From Lineus longissimus (lineage: Eukaryota; Nemertea; Pilidiophora; Heteronemertea; Lineidae), in assembly GCF_910592395.1 (NCBI RefSeq), contig NC_088318.1, forward strand, positions 186,001 through 250,000: DNA of 64,000 bases, given 5' to 3'. The notes beneath the pieces were generated by a model. That model was given only the letters and a program-made list of their open reading frames with translations. It searched no databases and was not told the DNA's origin. Below, in pieces: positions 1 to 12,246 of this stretch (the stretch's first letter is position 1; each line of letters begins with the position of its first letter). A program made the position numbers and the translations under genes.

Positions 1-698
1 GTATGAATAGAAGGTACATTTAGTCTGTCCAACCTGATCAATTCTCTAATGCATTCATGCACTACTGACCTACTGACCTAGATACATGTACACCTGAGAT
101 TGCATGCTCATGATACCATCACACGGACCACAAGTTGTTTAAGCAGGTTTCACAGAGAATTGCAGTGTTTCCAGTGGCATTCCAGTAGCATTCCAGTAGC
201 ATTCCAGTAGCATTCCAGTAGCATTCCAGTAGCATTCCAGTAGCATTCCAGTAGCATTCCAGTAGCATTCCAGTAGCATTCCAGTAGCATTCCAGTAGCA
301 TTCCAGTAGCATTCCAGTAGCATTCCAGTAGCATTCCAGTAGCATTCCAGTAGCATTCCAGTAGCATTCCAGTAGCATTCCAGTAGCATTCCAGTAGCAT
401 TCCAGTAGCATTCCAGTACTTGAGTGCCTTACTTTGAATTCCAGTTGAAGTAATGGACACAAAGGCTTCACTATAGTAGACAGGGAGCAAAACAGTTTGA
501 GATGAGTGTAAGAGAACCTGTAAGGAGAAGGGGGAGAACACCAGAAATCCAGTCATGTTTTTGTGAGGTTTTAGTCCAATCGAATGGAATAGCTGGGCTG
601 ACTTTCATGACAATGTCAGTACAAAACTACAACCCCGGAGTTATTTACATGTATATCCCTGGTCGATACCATTCTGATGGGTTCATCTCTGTTTACAG
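1..698. other. HNF4 intron (left part)
   Basis: This is non-coding sequence before the first visible HNF4 exon, ending in a clear acceptor (CTGTTTACAG). It holds the 11-bp minisatellite. Open frames here are repeat artefacts. Confidence 0.7.
171..418. repeat. 11-bp tandem repeat, about 22 copies
   Basis: Unit ccagtagcatt, almost perfect, in an HNF4 intron. The unit length is not a multiple of three, so it reads open in several frames. Confidence 0.95.
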
Positions 699-3403
699 CT
701 GTCCAGAACGAGCGCGATCGTATCAGTGTGCGGCGGACAAGTTATGACGACATCCAGCAGAACGGCTCACTCTCCGTCAACACATTGCTCAATGCTGAGA
801 TCCTGTCACGACAAGGGTGGGAGGTAAGGTCACGTTGGGGAGGAAGAGAGAAAGTGAAGGGAAGAAGGGGCAGACATGTTAAGGGAAGAAGGGGCAGACA
901 TGTTAAGGGAAGAAGGGGCAGATATGTTAAGAGAGGAAGGGGCAACTATTTACACCATTATGCGACAATTACCCTCATTCAGTCTGATCATGTGAGCATA
1001 ACAACCTGAAGTGAATTGTCTGTGTGTAGTCGGTGTTGATTGTGTGTGTCAGTCTCACTGGGCTTGCTGGTGCAGTGCCAGATAGCAGAGTGATTCGCCA
1101 CAATGCAAGAGATTAAATGTATACAAGCGTCACGAGTATCCTGGTATAAAATCAACCGTTCCATTATTCCAGATCACCCATAACGTGCAAGACATAGTCC
1201 AGAAGAAGATTGCCACCATCGTGGATGTAACGGAATCGATGAGACAACAACTCCTCATCCTCGTGGAGTGGGCCAAGTATATCCCGAGTTTCTGTGAGCT
1301 GCCACTCGATGATCAGGTATGTCACCGGCTGTTCATTCAAACAAAATGACTGACAAGTTGTTCATTGAGAAGCCATTCATTTAAGTTGTGACATAATTAA
1401 GGTGGACTACAACAAGTGGTCTTGTAACATCATTGCGCAACCCGCAAAGTTGGGAAGCTCTGTGAGACAAGTTGGGTGACTCTATGAGTCCAACCCTAAA
1501 GACAGTCTCAAGATATGATCACTTTCAACCAGTTGTTTTTCCAGCAGCAATCTCTCTCCCTCTCGTAGGTAACCTGGTGTCTTGCATGTTCCTCCATTGG
1601 CCTACAGCAATAACTGTTTTCTCTCAATAGGTGGCACTCCTGCGAGCCCACGCTGGAGAACATCTTCTCCTCGGCGTAGCAAGACGATCAATCCCCCTGA
1701 AAGACATCCTTCTCCTTGGCAATGATTACATCATTCCTCGACACACGACCGACATGGAAATCAACCGTATCGCAAACCGCATCCTTGATGAACTAGTCAA
1801 ACCTCTGAGAGATGTTCAGATTGATGATTCAGAGTTCGCCTGTTTGAAGGCAATCGTATTTTTCGACCCAGGTAGCTATACTTACTGATCTACTACCCAT
1901 TTTGTTTGCATAATGGCAGCTTTTATATTATACGGCGCATTGCAACAGTCCACGCCAACACTCATTACAACAACTGTCATGTGGCATTGTGGGAGAGCAT
2001 TCATGATCATACATTGGCGTGGCATGGAGTCACAGCTACTATGAGATCTGGCCTGGATATGAGGTTGTTCTAGGTAAGATTTTATAGAACAACCTCATTA
2101 ACTGTCAAGGTCTTACAAAACAACCTTATTCACAGTCGTCAGGTCTTACAAAACAACCTTATTCACAGTGGTCAGGTCTTACAGAACAACCTTATTCACA
2201 GTCGTCAGGTCTTACAGAACAACCTTATTCACAGTCGTCAGGTCTTACAGAACAACCTTATTCACAGTCGTCAGGTCTTACAGAACAACCTTATTCACAG
2301 TCGTAAGGTCTAATTGAACAACATATGTGAATGAGGTTTCCACAAAAACCTAACCTGTTGATGAGGTTTCCATAGCAGGCTCAGCCTGTGTTCAAAAGAA
2401 GCCTAACCTTGTCTGAAAAACCTACCATAAATCATATTTCTCTGTTCTTGTGCAGCCAAAGGCATCAACGAGTCGCAGAAGATCAAGATGATGAGGTACC
2501 AGGTTCAGATCAACCTAGAAGACTACATCAACGACCGCCAGTACGACTCACGAGGACGGTTTGGCGAGTTGCTTCTACTGCTTCCGGCGCTCCAGAGTAT
2601 CACCTGGCAGATGATCGAACAGATCCAGTTCGCTAAGCTGTTTGGTGTGGCCAAGATCGACAGCCTCCTCCAGGAGATGTTATTAGGAGGTAAGACAGGC
2701 TACTTGATGTAACTTGAGTCAAGCCTGCTGCCATGTGGTGGTCATGAAGCAAGCTGTCTTTACTACGTCATCCTGCTCCCAACAACTCAGCCCACTCCAA
2801 GTGTTGCAGCCAGCCCACTGTGGGGAAACCATGGACCAGGCTGTAACTTACAGGAGGCCAACTCCTTCAGGCCAAGCCTGAGGCTACCGTGCCTTGGCTA
2901 TATGGTACAGATCTTGTCTAGTTTGAATAGATAGCCTTTAGCATTTTCTTATCATTTCAGGAGCACCAGCTGCAGAAGGCCAGTCAGGTCAGGGGTCACC
3001 ACCAGGCTCTGCCATTGGATCCATCATGGTGCAGAACTCACCGGTGTCAACTGATGGCCGCGGCTATTCTCCACCGATGCCGAACGGTATCCCTCAGGTT
3101 GAACACATCCCACTTACACGCCACGAGATGCATCTCCCACAAGCTCACCCGATGGACACCAGTCATCTGACCGGCATCAACAACCGATTATCACCTGTGG
3201 AGACACAGTTTATCCAACACCAGCGGACCCACCACCTCTCTGGCGATTCAGTTCGGTCACAACCAGCATCGCCAATCACGTACCTGTCATCACCGGGCAG
3301 CCACCACGACATCACACCAGTCCCTTCTCCCACAATGCCACGGGAGCAAGTCTACAAGTTACCACAGATGGGTGGCCATCACTTCAAGAAGGAGATACTG
3401 TGA
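699..3403 (+). CDS. HNF4: HNF4-type nuclear receptor, 3' part (partial)
   Basis: This is a ligand-binding transcription factor of the nuclear receptor NR2A family, which binds DNA as a homodimer. Five exons join in phase: 699-823, 1173-1316, 1631-1871, 2456-2689 and 2961-3403 (stop 3401-3403). They give about 395 residues. Visible landmarks are VQNERDRIS at the hinge, LVEWAKYIP and [20 protein letters not shown] in the ligand-binding domain, then [18 protein letters not shown] and [19 protein letters not shown], with the AF-2 helix [10 protein letters not shown] Pro/Ser-rich F domain follows, ending VYKL...KKEIL, which resembles the vertebrate HNF4 tail. The zinc-finger exons must lie left of position 1. 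Each exon has a clear AG acceptor and GT donor. Identity is very sure; the paralogue cannot be assigned beyond HNF4. Confidence 0.96.
853..945. repeat. 23-bp tandem repeat, about 4 copies
   Basis: Purine-rich units based on gaagaaggggcagacatgtt, just after the HNF4 donor at 824. Confidence 0.85.
2108..2313. repeat. 33-bp tandem repeat, about 6 copies
   Basis: Units around ggtcttacagaacaacctt in the HNF4 intron between 1871 and 2456. More diverged copies flank it on both sides. Confidence 0.92.
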
Positions 3404-6250
3404 ACGTAGGATTGCATTGACTTCTGTATGGATGAAACAATTTGTGATGAGTGAACTCAATGGGAGTGTTAGCTCAGCTAACGTTCCCTAGCTGTACTCA
3501 GTGTTAGGCCGCTGTGGCTTTATTGTTAGCTTGTCTGTATGACATGGGTGAGTGCCTCGTATGACTTCGTATCAATAGACTGTTTGCTTGTGCTGTTTCT
3601 CCTTGTTCCGTGGTCACTTGTGACCTTGTGACACCCCATACAGGAAATGAACCTTTGGTTGGCTTATTGGATGTCCCATTGGTTGTACCTGGGAATATGC
3701 AATGGAGACAAGGACTACTAGTTTACATGGTCACAAGGGAACAACCTATTGACAGACAGCCTGATAGTTCTCGGGGGGGGGGGGGGGGGTTGGGGAAGAG
3801 TTCATGGTCCAGTCGTTGACTTGTTGATAAAGTGGCCCGCTTAAAATGGTAGTGTACAGACTTCTACTGCACGCCTAGTCCCAGTGGCAGATTCATTGAC
3901 AACCATTTACAACTAGGGCCACTATGCATACAAGTCAACCAATGACTTTGCCTTTAAAGCTTGATGGCCAAATGGTCCAGCTTTGATAAGTACCGGTGGA
4001 TTTTTCGATCCCTTTGAATAGAGGGTCCAGTTGTCCAAACAAGGTACATCAATTGCTTGGAGGTGACTTTGAGTCTGATAGGGTTAAGTGAAGGAGACAA
4101 TGTCTAGTTAACATTAACACCAAGTTAGTGACCACCTTGTTTTGACAGCTGCCCCCAGTAGCTTCCTCTCTGGCAAGTAGCTATCCTTGATAGCTGAATA
4201 TTACAGCAATTGGTGAGCGCATCCTTTGTATAGGACTGAAGGGCTGAACAGATGAATAGTCGTGAGGTTCATTTGCAACCAGCGAAAACTGAAGCTGGTC
4301 CTGTGTATATTTCAATGACGTCAGATTCTCTGTCTGGGAAAATCTAAATGAATAATGCTTCTAGTTAGGTTAATAATCATGTATTATCAGTTCATCAAAA
4401 TAGACAGACTGGTTCCAAATCCCACCATTGATTTTGTGGTTAGAACTAGGAACCAGTCTAAATGCACACTGCTATTGTGGCGGCCCATATGGCTCAAAGT
4501 GTTGTCTTCTTTGAGAAACTTTCTTTGCTGGCGCAGGCTTGGAGATTTGTCGTTGATCAATGCTTGCCACCAAGTAGGCTCAGTGACCTGCTCAAGGTCA
4601 CACTATAGCAAGCTGGAGACTTGGGAGGTGTGATATGATGACATCAAGAGCCAATGAAATCAATGCTGGCGGCCCAGTTCCTCATTCGGTGTAAGAGGTG
4701 TGCCTTGTCTGCTTAGCGTTAGGAATACCACAGTTACCTCTTATGCCAATTGATCCACCAGGCCCGGAGTGCCTGAGATGTTTACCATGACGGCTGTTGA
4801 CCCCTTGTCATCATCTTACCACCTCAAGACTATAATTAGCTGACACGACAGCATGCATTGCTTTTTCTTGTGATTTATATGAATAATACTGCTGAATATA
4901 TTATGTTAATCAATCATGTCATCCATCCACGATTCAGCGCTGCCGGTCAGTGTCTGTGACACATAATTAATCGTCATTTAATCAGTATAGCAATTATAAG
5001 TACATATGTAACAACGCACAAGAATTTCACAAATCTTGTATTCCTATCAATTGGTGGTATTTATTGTGAAAACCTCCTGTAAGACAAACAAAGGGCAACT
5101 TGATTGATATCCTTGTCAATCTAGAGCTTATATTATAATGCAATGATTCTTTTTGGATTTACCCTGTATATTGATTACATTTATATAAAACTAATTGTTC
5201 TTAAAGGAGGAGACCTGTAAGAGACAGGCGAGCACTATTGTAAACATCATGGTTTCTGTTTCATGATTGTTAAGGGTTGCAAGTGTATGGGTAACATAGT
5301 TGGTGAAATGATGCACAGTGTTGGATCAGCATCCGAGAACCATCCTCAGGAATGTGCCCTGGTCTGCAGGTTGTGAATAAAGCTCCTCCTCCTTTAAGTT
5401 TGGGAGAACCTGTGGGGGCTTTTTGGAGTCAGCTGGTCTGACCTGTCTCTCGACTGATAGAATTGAAAGTTTAAATTGCGTTTGTGATCAATGAATTGAT
5501 AAAGTTCTGATTTAAAGCGTCAGGTTGAAATTTATCTTGTGTTTTTGCTGAGCATTTGTAATGTATTTAAACTTGCATAAAAATGCTGTGCATTTTGATA
5601 TACTCCTGGTATATGATGGTGCAATGTATATAACAATAGTTAGTTTTCTTATAGACTTAAGACTGAACCAGTAGTTTATTTGAATGTTCCGAATTCTAGG
5701 ACATTGTTGCAAATTAGGCTGTTGACAGAATAGAATTCTTCAGGCCCGTGTCTATGTACATAAGAACGGACTCATTTTCATTTTCGATTGTTGAATTAGG
5801 TTTTTCCCAAACCATTGCTCACCCTGTATAGAATGATAAGAATTAAATGAACTTTGTGGGAGAAGACAAAAGTAGGTAATTGATTGACAACTTGATTAAA
5901 GAAGGTGTGTCTTTGGCTGGAGATGTAATAAGCATGTTTGGAAGGTATCTGTGATAAGTAGTCCACATGCAGGAGGGGGGGGGGGGGGTTACTGTGATGA
6001 TGTCAGAGCAGGAGACCATAGAACTCCATATTCCATGTACATGCACTCACTATTGCCATACAGTCTGTGATATCATCACATGACCTACTCTGAGCCAGTC
6101 AGGCTTTGTGAACTGTCCTGTGTCGTTGGATGGTTTGATAGCTAACTTCATACCAGCCTTTAAGAGCTGCAGCAGACTAGCTAAACAGAAGACCAATCAC
6201 TCTCCATCTGTTCTTGTGTTCCTAAGGTTGGACGCTCAGTTACTACCACT

Positions 6251-6918
6251 GACTGGTACCAAGTCACCTCCGGGCTCAAGACAGCCGTCAGACTGACTGG
6301 TACCAAGTCACCTCCGGGCTCAAGACAGCCGTCAGACTGACTGGTACCAAGTCACCTCCGAGCTCAAGACAGCCGTCAGACTGACTGGTACCAAGTCACC
6401 TCTGGGCTCAAGACAGCCGTCAGACTGACTGGTACCAAGTCACCTCTGGGCTCAAGACAGCCGTCAGACTGACTGGTACCAAGTCACCTCTGGGCTCAAG
6501 ACAGCCGTCAGACTGACTGGTACCAAGTCACCTCTGGGCTCAAGACAGCCGTCAGACTGACTGGTACCAAGTCACCTCCGGGCTCAAGACAGCCGTCAGA
6601 CTGACTGGTACCAAGTCACCTCTGGGCTCAAGACAGCCGTCAGACTGACTGGTACCAAGTCACCTCCAGGCTCAAGACAGCCGTCAGACTGACTGGTACC
6701 AAGTCACCTCTGGGCTCAAGACAGCCGTCAGACTGACTGGTACCAAGTCACCTCCGGGCTCAAGACAGCCGTCAGACTGACTGGTACCAAGTCACCTCCG
6801 GGCTCAAGACAGCCATCAGACTGACTGGTACCAAGTCACCTCCGGGCTCAAGACAGCCGTCAGACTGACTGGTACCAAGTCACCTCCGGGCTCAAGACAG
6901 CCGTCAGACTGACTGGTA
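6251..6918. repeat. 44-bp tandem repeat, about 15 copies
   Basis: Units start gactggtaccaagtcacctc. Most variation is at CpG dinucleotides (ccg/ctg, gccg/gcca), as expected from deamination of methylated C. Confidence 0.95.
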
Positions 6919-7219
6919 GATTGGTTAACAACGAGTTTAATTCAGTATCTTTCATTTCTCTCCCAGTAGTCTTAACTTGGTTGTCCATATAGTGTTTCAT
7001 TCATGGCGGAGAGGACTTCTTGTGAACCCCTCTAGATGGCGCTGTGAAGCAGATACCTTGTTCGTCGAAAATTCGTCAAGGACGACAGCACCAGGTGATG
7101 ACGTAATGTCATCTGTTGTTCATGTTACATGACGTCAAAGAACAACACAAATTGTTGTTGGACTTTCTTGGTTGTTTTGGAGTGATAAAAACAACCTTCT
7201 ATTGAACCTTAAAATAGTT

Positions 7220-7717
7220 GACAGATTGCACCTCCTGGTGGGTTCTTGGTCCACTACCGGTCAGGGGTGACAGATTGCACCTCCTGGTGGGTTCTTGGTC
7301 CACTACCCTGTCAGGGGTGACAGATTGCACCTCCTGGTGGGTTCTTGGTCCACTACCGGTCAGGGGTGACAGATTGCACCTCCTGGTGGGTTCTTGGTCC
7401 ACTACCGGTCAGGGGTGACAGATTGCACCTCCTGGTGGGTTCTTGGTCCACTACCCTGTCAGGGGTGACAGATTGCACCTCCTGGTGGGTTCTTGGTCCA
7501 CTACCCTGTCAGGGGTGACAGATTGCACCTCCTGGTGGGTTCTTGGTCCACTACCCTGTCAGGGGTGACAGATTGCACCTCCTGGTGGGTTCTTGGTCCA
7601 CTACCCTGTCAGGGGTGACAGATTGCACCTCCTGGTGGGTTCTTGGTCCACTACCCTGTCAGGGGTGACAGATTGCACCTCCTGGTGGGTTCTTGGTCCA
7701 CAACCCTGTCAGGGGTT
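7220..7717. repeat. 48-50-bp tandem repeat, about 10 copies
   Basis: Units start gacagattgcacctcctggt. Two length classes differ by ccctgt versus ccggt near the end of the unit. Confidence 0.95.
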
Positions 7718-7929
7718 ACTTGCAGCGGGTACTGAATGATTGATTTTTCGGTGTCCGAGAGAAACTGTTCAAGACTTGTACAATTCCATTTGTGAAATGA
7801 AAAACAAATATAACATGATTTCCCAATACCTGTGTATTTACAAATCTTCGTCATCTCATGACAATCTTATTTTTTGTACAACCATGATTATTGATATGCA
7901 ATAAATTTTACAGTTTGTCAGTTAAATGA

Positions 7930-8700
7930 GAACATGGTCTTATTTGTTGTGTGTCCCGTGTCGCGAGGTTGGAGATGATCAGAACATAGTGGCTGTGGAA
8001 TTGAAGGAAGAGGCCTCGGCAGCTCTACCGAATGGCCAACACGGTGATAGAGGTGAGGCAATCATAATCAGTCGGAATAGAGCTGGCAGATCCAACGTGT
8101 TACCAACATGGTGAGAGATAAGTCTATCATCAAATCAAGCTTAGCGAATCAACCGTGTCGCCAAAACGTGCGATCGAGAGATGACAGCCACAACCGGACC
8201 GAAATGAGCCCGCTCGCTCCACCATGTTTCCGATACAGTGAGAGGTTTGCGATAGACACAACCCGACCGAATCTATCCTGGTAGGTTCGCAGAGTTCTCA
8301 ATACTCAAAGCGACATAAAAGACTGTCACAACCTGCCCAAAACGGTGGGAAAGCCACAACCTGACAGAATCGGGCCGAGGGGCGATCAGGACAACCAGCC
8401 GAGACGGATCCCGATCCTTGGCGATGAGTAGAATCAAGGGAGGACGAGAACTGCCTTGAGGTGACAGGTGTCAAACATGATATATGTCTTCTATCTGTGT
8501 CTCGTCCAAGAGACAGACGGTAGAGACCGTCTGAAGGCTGTGACTGTCCCCTACGAGTGCATCTTGACCCTCAAGCCTTGGATCCACTCCGCCGACCCGG
8601 ACTCCGTTAAGGGAGGTAGTAGGGGAGGTAACGGACCGAATTACTCTGATGGTTTAGAATGGTGCGAGTGCAGACTATTACAACCTATAGAGACAAGTGA
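7930..8700. promoter_or_regulatory. CpG-richer stretch, possible tetraspanin promoter/5' UTR
   Basis: CpG is denser than in the flanking sequence (many cgcg, ccga, gacgg words) and no supported exon lies within it. It lies 0.4-1.1 kb upstream of the tetraspanin start codon. This is inference from composition only. Confidence 0.25.
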
Positions 8701-9084
8701 GTTACCAGTGACATCACCGAAATCAGCTCATTAGTTTCTACGTTATATGTCACCTAGTCATTATCAGCAATGCAGCCTGTCATTTGACCCAAATAGTGAA
8801 TCATACAAGGAAGTGAGGCCGGCTTCCCCATTTATCACTTAGTGAGAGGATACTTTGACTCAGTATAGACACAATAACAGACACTTTAGGGTGCGTTGTG
8901 GCAGTGCCGGTCTTTTGCAGACATAACTACCGTTTTGTCTAGTTGGCTTCCTTGATCTAAGGGGCTGGTTACTCTAAGCCTGGATCGTGTTGTGTTTGGA
9001 GACATACTGAGATAAAGAAGTTGTCGACAGCCCCCGCCTGGCAGGGACAACCTTCAAGACAGAAGACGGGCACATCTCAAGAGG

Positions 9085-12000
9085 ATGGATGAGCCATTGA
9101 GAAAGAGGGATGTTTTTTGCAAGTGTTTAACAAGTTTTGTCATCAAATGTTTTCTGATCTGCACGACTGCCATATGTGTTGTAAGTAATCATATTGGATA
9201 ATGTGTGAGCTGTTGCCATGTCTATTCATAGGCTTTGTCCAGCAAACTCGGATCATAGTACAATCTTGTTGTTTGATCGCTGGCCTTTTGACAGGAATTA
9301 CCAGGACCACAGCTGTCTGCTGTCCTCGGGCAATCAATGTGTGTCTCTGAGGAGTAGGGGAGACTGTCTAACCAATACCAGAGACTTCGAGAACCGTGTG
9401 GTCTCAAAGGCTTGGTCTTGATAGAGTACTACATGTAGATTCAAAGTAAAAGTTAGAGCGGACAGTATGGTCGCGAGAGTTCGGAGGCTAGAATGTGCCA
9501 TCTTGTCTTGGTGTTCTGTCTCTAGTCTTAAAGTTTGCAGGTCTGGCAGAGGTCGTTGAAGTAGGAGTGTTCGCTCATTTCAAAAGTTGCAACCCCACTA
9601 AGTAACATCGTGTCCCCATGGTCCCATATTTGGTGGCACTGGTCTGTCTCTAGTCTTACAGTCTGTATGCAAGGTGGTGACACTAGGAGCATTAGACCAT
9701 TTTTTCATTAAAGGTACAACCCCAGCAAGTCACATCTTGTCCCGGCGTACAACCGACCCTAATCTTTCAGTCAAGCTGCCTCTAGTATTACAGTCTTAAT
9801 AGGTTTGCCAGAGGTTGTGAATAGGCCATTTTTATCAGAGGTACAGCCTGCACTGGTCACATACTGTCCCCTTGGTCCTTAAGGCCATCGACTTCCTAAA
9901 GTCTAACAGTTTTCAGGCATGACAGAGATTGCGGAGTGTCAAGCTACTCACCTAGAATGTCACATCCTGTCTGATTGCATGTTTTCAGGTTGGCGGCTTG
10001 GTGATCATTATTGGTTCCATATGGCTGATGACAGACTCATCAGCAGCGGAGGATGTCGAGGACCAGGAGGGCATCCAGGGGATCCGGAATGGTGCCGCTG
10101 TCTTCTTATGTGGAGGGATTGCTGTTTTCCTTATCAATGGTACAGGATGTCTCGGTGCAATCTTAAAGAACCCTAAACTACCACTTGCAGTAAGTACAGG
10201 GGTATTGGAGATTGTATTGGTGTGAGTTAGATTCCTGTGTGAAACTTTTTCTGAGAATAGATCATTTTTTAAGATAACAACCTGGCCCCCAAGGGTTCAA
10301 GACAAGTCTGTCACACACTTCACATTAATGAGTAACTGCTGCCTACTACAATTTCCTTTAAGAATTATTTGTAATTTGAACACAGCAGTTGTCTTTGTGA
10401 ATCGTGAATGATGGGGAAACTCACTAATAACTTGCGTTAGGCTTTGACACATCATAACGCCAAGATAAGCTGACAACAAGCTTGTGGTTTCTAACTTCAA
10501 ACACATCTTGAAGAACTGCTTCTTCGATCGCTGATATGAATAAACCGACAACACTGATAACAGAGCACAACATAAGACTTGTACATTTTCCTTGCAGTTC
10601 ATCATCCTGGTTGGCTTCATACTCGTCATCCCGGAGATCATCCTGATCATCTGGTTCATTGTGAACCAAGGCCAGGTGGTGGCGCTCACAGATGAGGTGG
10701 TCTCGAGGAACATCCAGGGATTCATCATTTACAACCGGACGGACTCCAGGATATTCATGACCAACATACAAAAAACGGTAGAGTACCAAGCCTCGAATTT
10801 GAAGGACTTTTTGTTGGTGAGCCCGAGGCACATAAAACAAACTTGAAACACTTTATGCAGCATATCTAAGCATAGTCTGGTCTTATCTAAGCCCCCCTCT
10901 TCTATTGCAGCTGAAGTGCTGTGGCTTTCAAGGCATAAGTGATTATATGACCGACCCACAGCGGGACACCTGCAAGAAACCCCGTCCACAGGTAAAACAT
11001 TCACACCGTCTTTTATTTTTGATTCAAGAATCTCTTTTCAGCAAAAGGCATAATACTGGGAAGCTTGAAAAGGCTAACTTGCTCTGCTCAACAGCCTGAA
11101 CTTCTAAACACTGAATGACTGATACAACAGGCTCAAGCTTGACCTCAGCAGTATCAATGACTGATACAACAGGCTCAAGCTTGACCTCAGCAGTATCAAT
11201 GACTGATACAACAGGCTCAAGCTTCACCTCAGCAGTATCAATGACTGATACAACAGGCTCCAGCTTGACCTCAGCAGTATCAATGACTGATACAACAGGC
11301 TCCAGCTTCACCTCAGCAGTACCAATGACTGATACAACAGGCTCAAGCTTGACCTCAGCAGTATCAATGACTGATACAACAGGCTCAAGCTTGACCTCAG
11401 CAGTATCAATGACTGATACAACAGGCTCAAGCTTGACCTCAGCAGTATCAATGACTGATACAACAGGCTCAAGCTTGACCTCAGCAGTATCAATGACTGA
11501 TACAACAGGCTCAAGCTTCACCTCAGCAGTATCAATGACTGATACAACAGGCTCAAGCTTCACCTCAGCAGTATCAATGACTGATACAACAGGCTCAAGC
11601 TTCACCTCAGCAGTATCAATGACTGATACAACAGGCTCAAGCTTCACCTCAGCAGTATCAATGCCACCTAATAACAAATACACACAAAACGTATTTTCAC
11701 CTTAGTTTGCAGCAAGCCCATGCTATAATGATCAGATATTAACCTAGACTTTTGAATGCCCTGTGCCCAGATGATTTTAGTCTACCATATGACTCGGTGG
11801 TGGATGGATCCTTTTATCTCCCCATCCCTCCATCTTGCAGACAGGGTATTACATCACAGGATGCAAGCACAGCCTCGCCAAAATGTTCCGGGAGAATCTC
11901 GCAATCATTGGCTCAATCGAAATCTTACATCTCATAATAAGCGTAAGTTTGAAACACTTTCAATATCAATCGATTCACTTCCCTCGAACCAAAGACCTTT

Positions 12001-12246
12001 TGTTACACCGAATCACCTGCTAAATTAAGGTGCAGTATCAGTGTTCAGTGTCAATTGGTCCACTTCTATATGCAACTGATAAAAGCTCATTGCTGAAAGA
12101 TGACACCAAATCATTCCTTATTTCAGATATTCGCGATGATTGCCGCTTGGAAACTTCGAAAGCAAATCTTGAAGGTGGCTTCAAAGGTTACAGATGATGT
12201 AACATTGGAGGCAATGACTCCACGTGAGAAGTCTTCGGACCATTAG
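9085..12246 (+). CDS. tetraspanin, complete, 6 exons, 259 aa
   Basis: This is a four-pass membrane organiser of the tetraspanin family. Exons are 9085-9180, 9989-10189, 10598-10777, 10911-10991, 11841-11942 and 12127-12246 (stop 12244-12246), all phase 0. Exon 1 starts MDEPLRKRDVFCKC and supplies the first half of TM1, which continues as VGGLVIIIGSIWLM in exon 2. TM2 ends GTGCLGAIL, the usual tetraspanin G-C-x-G-A motif. TM3 begins FIILVGFILVIPEI. The large extracellular loop carries CCG (about residues 162-164), C180 and C194, so it is a four-cysteine loop. TM4 spans the last two exons. The exon 3 donor at 10778 (GTAGAG) is preferred over a later one at about 10817 because it gives the family spacing NIQKT-LKCCG. 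Cys12 and Cys14 could be palmitoylated. The gene converges on KIF15. Confidence 0.9.
9516..9985. repeat. degenerate 120-130-bp tandem repeat, about 4 copies
   Basis: Each copy starts near tctctagtctta(c)agt, contains a ggtacaaccccagcaagt-like block, and ends with cacat-tgtcc. Copies are well diverged, so this array is older than the near-identical ones. It fills tetraspanin intron 1 up to the acceptor at 9988. Confidence 0.65.
11115..11660. repeat. 42-bp tandem repeat, 13 copies
   Basis: Unit begins atgactgatacaacaggctc. It is in tetraspanin intron 4 (between 10991 and 11841). Because 42 is a multiple of three and the unit lacks stops it reads open on both strands, but it is intronic. Confidence 0.95.

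Larger units (their letters stand above)
3404..9084. other. HNF4 3' region and spacer before tetraspanin
   Basis: I see no convincing exon here. It begins as the HNF4 3' UTR; poly(A) signal candidates (AATAAA) lie at 5376 and 7900. It carries a 17-nt G run at 3773-3789, a 15-nt G run at 5974-5988, and the 44-bp and 50-bp minisatellites. The part from about 7930 to 8700 is richer in CpG than its surroundings and may hold the tetraspanin promoter or 5' UTR. Confidence 0.5.

Noticed and set aside
119-556. Repeated-peptide frames in three registers
   Set aside because: 11-bp array in an HNF4 intron; all registers are equally open.
7926-8734. Short plus-strand frames upstream of the tetraspanin
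   Set aside because: No family likeness and no splice path into the gene; the real first exon is 9085-9180.
11024-11705. Long repetitive frames on both strands (14-residue repeat)
   Set aside because: They are the 42-bp intronic minisatellite; the unit is a multiple of three without stops, and the tetraspanin splices over it in phase.
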